A DNA stretch of 64,000 nucleotides from Streptomyces aculeolatus (GTDB lineage: Bacteria; Actinomycetota; Actinomycetes; Streptomycetales; Streptomycetaceae). The position numbers and the translations under genes are program-made. Of the stretch, positions 16,051 through 21,876 are shown piece by piece; position 1 is the first letter of the stretch; every line of letters starts with the position of its first letter. Under the pieces are notes generated by a model. It was given only the letters and a program-made list of their open reading frames with translations, ran no database searches and was not told where the DNA came from. Where the stretch lies: the NCBI RefSeq assembly GCF_020400605.1, contig NZ_JAINRD010000002.1:62001-126000 (forward strand). The letters run 5' to 3'.

Positions 16051-16824
16051 GTGGCCTCCCCTCCCCTGTACGTGTACGCCGTCGTCAACGCCGGCCTGGC
16101 CCTGCCGCCCGGCCTCCGGGGCGTGGGCAGGCCGCCCGTCCCGGTCCGGCTGCTGCCCGCGGGCGAACTGGCGGCGGTCGTCAGCGACGTACCTCCCGAC
16201 CTGCGGGCACGCAGGCGCGATCTCACCGGCCACCAGGAACTCCTGCTGGCCCTGTGCGCGGCGGCTCCTGTGCTGCCGATGCGGTTCGGGATGGTCGCCG
16301 ACGGCGCCGGGACGGTACGGCGCGCTCTCGACGCCGCGGCTCCGGCGCACCTCGCCACCCTGGAGCGGCTCGACCGCCGCACCGAGATGAACCTCAAGGC
16401 CATGCCGGCCCAGGACGGTGTGGCGGCCCTCGTACGGGACGACCCGGCCGTCCGGCGGCTGGCCGCGGACGTCCGCCGGCGGCCGTCCTACGAGGGCAAC
16501 GTCCGGCTCGGCTCGGCGATCGCCGAGGGCCTCGCCCGGCGGGCCGCCCAGGCCGCCGACGGTGTCGCGCAGGAGCTGGCGGCGCTCGCCGACGAGCGCG
16601 TTCAGGGCGCCGAGGTGCCCGGGTGCGTACTCAACACCTCCTATCTCCTGCCGCGTGCGCAGGCGGAACGCTGCAGGGAGCTGGTCGACCGCAGGGCCGC
16701 CGAGTTGCGGGACCGGGTGGAGCTGCGGCTGACGGGCCCGCTGCCCTGCTACAGCTTCGTTCCCGTGGAGGGCAGCCGTGTCGCCGCCGGAGCCGCCCCG
16801 CGGCCCGCCGTGGTGAGGAGCTGA
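16051..16824 (+). CDS. gvpF: Gas vesicle protein GvpF/GvpL family (GvpF)
   Basis: 257 residues from a GTG three nt after gvpA. The N-terminus PPLYVYAVVNAG and the block AAAPVLPMRFGMVADG, followed by ERLDRRTEMNLKA, are GvpF/L signatures. The C-terminal domain carries NTSYLLPRAQAERCRELVD and ELRLTGPLPCYSFV. GvpF is a minor protein involved in nucleating or capping the vesicle. It is the closer of two paralogues in this operon to gvpA; GvpL is at 19032-19871. Confidence 0.92.
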   Translation: MASPPLYVYAVVNAGLALPPGLRGVGRPPVPVRLLPAGELAAVVSDVPPDLRARRRDLTGHQELLLALCAAAPVLPMRFGMVADGAGTVRRALDAAAPAHLATLERLDRRTEMNLKAMPAQDGVAALVRDDPAVRRLAADVRRRPSYEGNVRLGSAIAEGLARRAAQAADGVAQELAALADERVQGAEVPGCVLNTSYLLPRAQAERCRELVDRRAAELRDRVELRLTGPLPCYSFVPVEGSRVAAGAAPRPAVVRS

Positions 16825-16825
16825 C

Positions 16826-17143
16826 ATGGGTCTGCTGAGCGGCGTGCTGCTGCTGCCGCTGATGCCGGTACGGGGCGTGGAGTGGGTCGCCGACCGGCTG
16901 CTCGAAGCCGCGGAGCGCGAGGTCTACGACCCGGGCACGCTGCGGGCCCGGCTCGGCGAGCTGAACCGGGCGTACGAGGCGGGGGAGATCGGCGAGGAGG
17001 AGTTCGAACGCGCGGAGGAGCACATTCTCGACCTGCTGGAGCAGCCCGCCGCTGCCCGCCCGGCGGCGCCCGCCCGTCTGGGCGGCACCGACCACCCCGA
17101 CCACCCTATGAGCCAGGAAGTGGGTCATGACAGACAGCCATAA
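16826..17143 (+). CDS. gvpG: Gas vesicle protein GvpG
   Basis: 105 residues. The family core is in the first 75: GLLSGVLLLPLMPVRGVEWVADRLLEAAE, then LGELNRAYEAGEIGEEEFERAEEHILDLL. The Pro/Ala tail is variable. GvpG is a small accessory protein of vesicle assembly. The gene starts 1 nt after gvpF and its 3' end overlaps the next gene by 17 nt, so translation is coupled. Confidence 0.9.
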   Translation: MGLLSGVLLLPLMPVRGVEWVADRLLEAAEREVYDPGTLRARLGELNRAYEAGEIGEEEFERAEEHILDLLEQPAAARPAAPARLGGTDHPDHPMSQEVGHDRQP

Positions 17144-17687
17144 AACGACCGTGCTCGCCGGAGTCGCCGGGGGCTATCTCCTCGGTCGGACGAAGAAGGC
17201 CAAGCTCGCCCTCACCCTCGCCGCGCTGGTGGCGGGGAAGCGGCTCGCCCCGCAGGACCTGCTGGGCAAGGGCGTCCGGAAGATCACCGACACGCCGCAG
17301 CCCGCAGGGCTGTCCGGCCAGGTCACGGACCAGATGATGACGGCCGCGCGGCAGGCGGCCTCCTCGCTCGTCGGCCGCCGGGTCGAGTCCCTCACCGACG
17401 CCCTGCGCGAGCGGACTGACCGCCTCGGCGAAGCGCGCGAGGAGCGCGAGGCCCGGGACACCGGCGAGGAACGGGATGAGGGCGAGGAGGACGAGGGCGG
17501 CGACCGCCGCGCCGAAGCCTCGAAGCGGAGGTCCTCGGCGCGCAGGAAGACGGCGGACAACGCCCGGTCCGCCACCTCCGGCCAGCGGAGGAAGACGGCC
17601 CCCGGCGACGGGCGCGGCAGCCGCGGCACCGCGAAGAGCTCCGGCGCGAAGGCCACCGACCGGCCGTCCAGGAGGCAGAGGTCATGA
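17127..17687 (+). CDS. gvpY: GvpY-type accessory protein
   Basis: 186 residues. The first 40 form a hydrophobic, Gly-rich segment (TTVLAGVAGGYLLGRTKKAKLALTLAALVAG). The middle has an amphipathic helix (LSGQVTDQMMTAARQAASSLVGRRVESLTDALRERTD). The C-terminal half is low-complexity acid then Arg/Lys/Ser-rich. No enzyme domain is visible. The name is assigned by position: in the S. coelicolor gvp operon the gene between gvpG and gvpZ is gvpY. It overlaps both neighbours. The function is unknown beyond membership of the gas-vesicle operon. Confidence 0.75.
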   Translation: MTDSHKTTVLAGVAGGYLLGRTKKAKLALTLAALVAGKRLAPQDLLGKGVRKITDTPQPAGLSGQVTDQMMTAARQAASSLVGRRVESLTDALRERTDRLGEAREEREARDTGEERDEGEEDEGGDRRAEASKRRSSARRKTADNARSATSGQRRKTAPGDGRGSRGTAKSSGAKATDRPSRRQRS

Positions 17688-18655
17688 CACCACAGCGCGA
17701 AGGTGCGCACACCGATGACAGCGGCGGCCCCTCGCCCCTCGAGCGCCTGCGTAGCGAGCTCCTCGAGTACGTGGGTGCGGTCGGCAGGCATGCGATCGGC
17801 AAGGCCACCGACAAGCTCACCGGCATCGCCGACCCAGGCAAGCTCGGGGACGGCGGCGGCGCTCTGGCCGAGACCGCCGCACGCGCCGTCAAGGGCGAGA
17901 GTCCCGTGAAGGCGCTGGCCACCGAGAAGGCGAAGGAGGCCAAGGACAAGGTCACGGGGAAGGCGAAGGAGGCCCTCGGCGCCGAAGACGGCCAGAGCAA
18001 GCCGGGGGACCTCAAGGCCATCAACATCATCGAGCACGTCGACATCGGCCGCCCGCTGCGCGTGGTCTACGACCACTTCACGCAGTTCGAGGAGTTCGGC
18101 GGCTTCATGAACGGCGTCAGCAACGTCACCCGGGACCCGGAGGACGAGACCAAGACCACCTGGAAGGTGCGGGTCTGGCCCTCCAGCCGCAGCTACGACG
18201 CGACGGTCTCGGAGCAGGTGCCGGACCAGCGGATCGTGTGGTCGTCCGAGGGCTCGAAGGGCACGACGAGCGGTGCCGTGAGCTTCCACCGCCTGGACGA
18301 CGAGTTGACGCGCGTGACCGTGGTCGTCGAGTACTACCCGTCCGGGTTCGTCGAGAAGACCGGCAACATCTGGCGCGCCCAGGGCCGCCGGCTCCGGCTC
18401 GACCTCAAGCACTTCCAGCGCTACGTCACGCTCCAGTCGGAGGAGGCGGAGGGCTGGCGCGGTGAGATCCGCGACGGCGAGGTCGTGCTCAGCCACGAGG
18501 ATGCCCTGGAGGAGGAGCGCGAGGAGGACGAGCAGTACGACGACGAGGACGGTGAGGAAGAGGACGAGGAGGAAGAGGACGAGGAGGAGGGCGAGGACGA
18601 GGAAGAAGAGGAGGACGAGGAGGACGGGCGGCGGCGAGGGGGCCGGCGAAAGTGA
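17684..18655 (+). CDS. gvpZ: GvpZ-type SRPBCC (polyketide cyclase/START-like) protein with acidic tail
   Basis: 323 residues in three parts. Residues 1-105 form an amphipathic Lys/Ala-rich region. Residues about 108-265 are an SRPBCC domain (IEHVDIGRPLRVVYDHFTQF, then NGVSNVTRDPEDETKTTWKV, and later IVWSSEGSKGTTSGAVSFH). The tail from about 278 is almost only Asp and Glu and ends in an Arg/Gly patch. SRPBCC domains form hydrophobic ligand pockets. The poly-acidic tail would make the end strongly negative, perhaps chaperoning shell proteins or binding the basic tail of GvpA (inference). Its ATG overlaps gvpY by 4 nt and its stop overlaps gvpJ by 4 nt. Confidence 0.82.
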   Translation: MTPQREGAHTDDSGGPSPLERLRSELLEYVGAVGRHAIGKATDKLTGIADPGKLGDGGGALAETAARAVKGESPVKALATEKAKEAKDKVTGKAKEALGAEDGQSKPGDLKAINIIEHVDIGRPLRVVYDHFTQFEEFGGFMNGVSNVTRDPEDETKTTWKVRVWPSSRSYDATVSEQVPDQRIVWSSEGSKGTTSGAVSFHRLDDELTRVTVVVEYYPSGFVEKTGNIWRAQGRRLRLDLKHFQRYVTLQSEEAEGWRGEIRDGEVVLSHEDALEEEREEDEQYDDEDGEEEDEEEEDEEEGEDEEEEEDEEDGRRRGGRRK

Positions 18656-19032
18656 CCGACCGCGTCGCCGAACGGCCCCTCACCCATTTGCCGTCCACCC
18701 CCTCGGGACCGGCCAACCTCGCCGACATCCTCGAACGCGTCCTCGACAAGGGCATCGTCATCGCCGGTGACATCAAGATCGACCTGCTCGACATCGAGTT
18801 GCTGACCATCCGCCTCCGCCTCTTCGTCGCGTCCGTCGAGACGGCCAGGAAGGCGGGCATCGACTGGTGGGAGACCGACCCGGCGCTCTCCACCCGCGCG
18901 CACCGCGACGCCGTCGACGAGGAGAACAAGCGGCTGCGCGAGCGGGTCGCGGAGCTCGAGGCGGGTACGGAGGACGAACCGCGCCGGCGGGGCCGTACGG
19001 GCTGGGAGTCCGTGCGGAAGGGGCGCGACTGA
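18652..19032 (+). CDS. gvpJ: Gas vesicle protein GvpJ (GvpA homologue)
   Basis: 126 residues from a GTG overlapping the gvpZ stop. The GvpA-like fold spans about residues 20-68 (NLADILERVLDKGIVIAGDIKIDLLDIELLTIRLRLFVASVETA). The IDWWETDP motif that follows is characteristic of GvpJ rather than GvpA. A coiled-coil ENKRLRERVAELE and a short basic tail follow. GvpJ is a minor shell-type protein thought to act at nucleation. Its stop TGA shares one base with the ATG of gvpL. Confidence 0.9.
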   Translation: MTDRVAERPLTHLPSTPSGPANLADILERVLDKGIVIAGDIKIDLLDIELLTIRLRLFVASVETARKAGIDWWETDPALSTRAHRDAVDEENKRLRERVAELEAGTEDEPRRRGRTGWESVRKGRD

Positions 19033-19871
19033 TGGCCGGGGCGGCGCCGCCGGGAGCGCCCGCGACCACGGCCACTTATGTCTACGCGGTCTGCCGCGGC
19101 GGTGACGAGTCCGCCCTTGCCGGGCTGCGGGGGCAGGCACCCGGTTCGCCGGTGCGGCTGCTGCGGTTCGGCGGCCTCGCCGCCGTGGTGCAGGACGTGC
19201 CGGCCGCGGAGTTCGGCGAGGACGCCCTGCGCGAGCGGCTGACGGACCGTACGGAGCTGGAACGCTGCGCCCGCGCCCACCACGCCGTCATCGCCGCCGC
19301 GGCCGGTGTCGCACCGGTCCTCCCCTTCCCGCTGGCGACGATCTACCGCGGCGACGCACGGGCCGAGGCCGCACTCGGCGCCGACCGCGCCCGCCTCACC
19401 GCGGCCCTGCGGCGGATCGCGGGCCGGGCGGAGTGGGGCGTGAAGGTCTACGCCCGGCAGGCCGACCGCCGGACCGCACCCGCCGCGGACAAGCCGGAGC
19501 GCCCGGACCGCGCGCGCGTGGCGGCCCGCCCCGGCCACGCGTATCTGGACCGGCTCCGCGGCCTGCGGCACGAGCGCGAGAGCCGGCAGGAGGCCGGCCT
19601 CCAGGCCGTCGAGGAGGTGGACCGGAGCTTCGCGCGACTCGCCGTCGCCGCACGGCGGCTGCGCCCGCACGACACCGGCCTCACCCCCGGTCGCGGCGCG
19701 CACCTGCTGAACGCCGCCTACCTGGTCGACGAGGCGCGCGGCGACGAGGTCGCCGATGCGGTACGGCGGCTGCGGCGGAGCCCGGAGTGCCGGGACGTCG
19801 AGATCGAACTGACCGGCCCGTGGGTGCCGTACTCGTTCGTGGAAGCGGGTGTGACCGGTGCCGGTGGGTGA
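19032..19871 (+). CDS. gvpL: Gas vesicle protein GvpL
   Basis: 279 residues from the ATG that overlaps the gvpJ stop. Family features are ATYVYAVCRGG, LRFGGLAAVVQDVPAAEF, the block GVAPVLPFPLATIYRGD, WGVKVYARQ, and C-terminal HLLNAAYLVDEARGDEVADAV with IELTGPWVPYSFVE. It is a paralogue of GvpF with an inserted charged segment near residues 145-175. It is a likely scaffold that contacts several other Gvp proteins. Confidence 0.9.
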   Translation: MAGAAPPGAPATTATYVYAVCRGGDESALAGLRGQAPGSPVRLLRFGGLAAVVQDVPAAEFGEDALRERLTDRTELERCARAHHAVIAAAAGVAPVLPFPLATIYRGDARAEAALGADRARLTAALRRIAGRAEWGVKVYARQADRRTAPAADKPERPDRARVAARPGHAYLDRLRGLRHERESRQEAGLQAVEEVDRSFARLAVAARRLRPHDTGLTPGRGAHLLNAAYLVDEARGDEVADAVRRLRRSPECRDVEIELTGPWVPYSFVEAGVTGAGG

Positions 19872-20097
19872 ACACGTGGGCGAGGTCGTCGCCTGGGAGG
19901 GACCGGACAGCGGCGCCCCCATCGGCGTACCGCTGGTGGACCTGCTCGATCGCGTGCTCAACACCGGCGTCGTGGTCAGCGGCGACCTCGTACTGGCGAT
20001 CGCGGAGGTGCCGCTCGTGCGCGTTTCCCTGCACGCCCTGTTGTCATCCGTCAACGAGCGTGTGGCCGCCCCGTGGGGAGACGGTGGTCCGCTGTGA
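19858..20097 (+). CDS. gvpS: Gas vesicle protein GvpS (GvpA family)
   Basis: 79 residues from a GTG overlapping gvpL by 14 nt. It contains the short GvpA-type core VPLVDLLDRVLNTGVVVSGDLVLAIAEVPLVRVSLHALLSSV. It is the third GvpA-fold paralogue in the operon after gvpA and gvpJ. Its minor shell role is inferred from the family and from operon position. Confidence 0.88.
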   Translation: MPVGEHVGEVVAWEGPDSGAPIGVPLVDLLDRVLNTGVVVSGDLVLAIAEVPLVRVSLHALLSSVNERVAAPWGDGGPL

Positions 20098-20402
20098 CGC
20101 TGACCTCGCACCAGCCGGCCCGCGCTCCGGCGGCCGGCCGGCTGGACCTCGACCCCGACCGGGTCGGCCGCGACCTGGTCTCTCTCGTGCTGACCGTCGT
20201 CGAGTTGCTCCGCCAGCTGATGGAGCGGCAGGCGCTCCGCCGCTGCGACCAGGACGACCTGACCGACGAGCAGGTGGAGCGGATCGGCACCACGCTGATG
20301 ATGCTCGACCAGCGCATGGACGAGCTCTGCGCGGAGCACGGGCTGAGCCGCGACGACCTGAACCTGGACCTCGGGCCGCTCGGCACCCTGCTCGAACGCT
20401 GA
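20094..20402 (+). CDS. gvpK: Gas vesicle protein GvpK
   Basis: 102 residues. The GTG at 20094 overlaps the gvpS stop (GTGA), so it is preferred over a start 21 nt upstream. Conserved GvpK parts are RLDLDPDRVGRDLVSLVLTVVELLRQLMERQA, the central DQDDLTDEQVERIGTTLMML, and the C-terminal AEHGLSRDDLNLDLGPLGTLLE. It is the last gene of the operon. The same C-terminal signature recurs in a remnant at 21104-21217. Confidence 0.92.
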   Translation: MTLTSHQPARAPAAGRLDLDPDRVGRDLVSLVLTVVELLRQLMERQALRRCDQDDLTDEQVERIGTTLMMLDQRMDELCAEHGLSRDDLNLDLGPLGTLLER

Positions 20403-20427
20403 GCAGGTCCGGAGGGCAACCGCGGGC

Positions 20428-20458
20428 GGACCGGACCCGGCGGTGACGGGTCCGGTCC
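20428..20458. terminator. Perfect 11-bp stem terminator after gvpK
   Basis: GGACCGGACCC at 20428-20438 and its exact reverse complement at 20448-20458 flank a 9-nt loop, 26 nt after the gvpK stop. There is no U-tract, as is usual in Streptomyces. It lies between the convergent gvpK and CBS genes and could serve both. Confidence 0.7.
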
Positions 20459-20494
20459 CGTGGCGTGCCGCGGCGGGGGCCGGCGCGGGGCGGG

Positions 20495-20920
20495 TCAGTT
20501 GTTGGGCGTCGCCATGCTGATGTCGCTGAGAGCCGACGTCGGGTCGCGTTCCACCGCCAGGTCGCCCAGGGAGACGACTCCGAGGACGCCGCCGCGGTCG
20601 TCGACGACGGGCAGCCGCCGCAGCGCGTGCTCGCGCATCAACTCCACCGCGCGGTCCACCGGCTCACCGGGCCCGACGCTGACCGGTTCCTGGCTGCAGG
20701 CGTCGGCGACGGTGCTGCTGCCGGGGTCCTGGCCGGCGGCGAGCACGCGTACGACGAGGTCCCGGTCGGTGACCACCCCGCGCAACTCGCCGCCGTCGGT
20801 GACGAGGACGGCGCCGATGTCCTCGTCGCGCATCCTGCGGGCGACCTCGGGCACCGCGGTGAGCGTGCCCACCGCGACCGGGGCGGCGGTCATGATCTCG
20901 TGAACCTGCTGGTCTGCCAT
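20495..20920 (-). CDS. Tandem CBS-domain protein
   Basis: 141 residues made of two CBS motifs. The first is at about 5-65 (IMTAAPVAVGTLTAVPEVARRM, then GAVLVTDGGELRGVVTDRDL). The second is at about 75-130 (EPVSVGPGEPVDRAVELMREH, LRRLPVVDDRGGVLGVVSLGDL). Such small proteins bind adenosine nucleotides and act as energy or redox sensors; no effector domain is attached. Ribosome site GGAGAAACCCC precedes the ATG. A SigB-like promoter sits about 60 nt upstream. It is one of several stress-type genes in this part of the window. Confidence 0.88.
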   Translation of the reverse strand: MADQQVHEIMTAAPVAVGTLTAVPEVARRMRDEDIGAVLVTDGGELRGVVTDRDLVVRVLAAGQDPGSSTVADACSQEPVSVGPGEPVDRAVELMREHALRRLPVVDDRGGVLGVVSLGDLAVERDPTSALSDISMATPNN

Positions 20921-20979
20921 GGGGTTTCTCCTTCGTCCACGGGCACGACGGCCCGGTGCCGTCGAGCGGGACTGTCCCG

Positions 20980-21004
20980 GTACCCGGCGGGAGGCGGTCC
21001 AGAC
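20980..21004 (-). promoter_or_regulatory. SigB-like promoter of the CBS gene
   Basis: On the minus strand the sequence GTCT-N15-GGGTAC fits the Streptomyces SigB consensus GNNT-N14-16-GGGTAC/T. The -10 element is 60 nt from the ATG. This is a pattern match only. Confidence 0.5.
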
Positions 21005-21103
21005 ACCCGTTCCCGCGTCAGGGGCAGGGGCGGCCGCTGACCGGATCCACCGGATTCGGCCACGTGCATGGAGGTTTGACCGCCGGGCAGGGGGTCACAC
21101 GGA

Positions 21104-21217
21104 GAGCAGCACGGCGTCCCGCGCAGCGACCTCGGGCTCGATCTCGGCCCGCTGGGCGGCCTCATCGAGGAGGTCGACGGCCCCGCCGACGCCCCGCGCC
21201 CCGGGGAGGAGCCGTAG
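21104..21217 (+). pseudogene. Remnant of a second gvpK (C-terminal 37 codons)
   Basis: In this frame the DNA reads EQHGVPRSDLGLDLGPLGG then LIEEVDG, ending EEP and TAG. It aligns directly with the C-terminus of the intact GvpK at 20094-20402 (EHGLSRDDLNLDLGPLGTLLE). No start codon, ribosome site or upstream GvpK sequence is present. The similarity is in protein more than DNA, so this is not a recent copy of the neighbouring gene. It is best read as the stump of another gas-vesicle operon lost by deletion, lying in the gap between the CBS and SRPBCC genes. Confidence 0.72.
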
Positions 21218-21366
21218 TGCGCTGCCCGGTTACCGGCCGGTTCCGCCCGCGGCGAAGCCTCTCCGGGCGGCCCGCCACCGCGGGGGATGTTGAGTCGCGC
21301 GGATCGGGGAACCCGGAGGTGACGGCAGGCCCGGCGCGGGCCGTGGCGGAGCACCGGGAGGACGGT

Positions 21367-21876
21367 ATGGCACGGCGGCATCGACTGATCAAGGCGGGCC
21401 CGGAGGAGGTCTGGGCGGTTCTCGCCGACGGCCGCCGGTATGCCGAGTGGGTGGTGGGGACGGCGTCGTCCGAGCCCGTACGCGGCCGGTGGCCCGCGGT
21501 CGGCGCGGCGATCGGGTACGAGGTGCGGCTCGGGCCGCTGCGGCTCGCCAACGAGACCGTCGTCCGCCGCCTCGTTGCGGGCTCCGTGCTGGAGCTGGAG
21601 GCGCACGCCGGTGCGCTGGGCACGGCCCGCATCGCGCTGGAGGTCCACCCGTGGGGCGAGTACACGCTGGTGACGGTGGACGAGCACCCGCTGCGCGGCA
21701 CGGCCGGAGCGCTGCACAACGCGGGTGCCGAGATGCTGATCCAGCTGCGGCACCGTACGATGCTCGCCCGCCTGGCCCGCATCTGCGAGTCCGAGGCCGG
21801 GGCCGGGCCCGCCGCGTCGCGCGAGGCGGCCTCCGGCGCCGCGCGGGGGAGCGGGGAGCCGGGGACCCGTGTCTGA
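21367..21876 (+). CDS. SRPBCC family protein
   Basis: 169 residues with GGGAGGACGGT upstream of the ATG. It begins MARRHRLIKAGPEEVWAVLADGRRYAEWVVGT, the usual opening of SRPBCC/CoxG-like domains in which a beta strand, a helix and an 'xxYxxWv' turn line a hydrophobic cavity. Further strands are GYEVRLGPLRLANETVV and ARIALEVHPWGEYTLVTV. The last 25 residues are a low-complexity Ala/Gly/Glu tail. It overlaps the FAD oxidoreductase start by 8 nt, so the two are coupled. A ligand-binding or small-molecule-delivery role is possible, but no substrate can be named. Confidence 0.82.
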   Translation: MARRHRLIKAGPEEVWAVLADGRRYAEWVVGTASSEPVRGRWPAVGAAIGYEVRLGPLRLANETVVRRLVAGSVLELEAHAGALGTARIALEVHPWGEYTLVTVDEHPLRGTAGALHNAGAEMLIQLRHRTMLARLARICESEAGAGPAASREAASGAARGSGEPGTRV

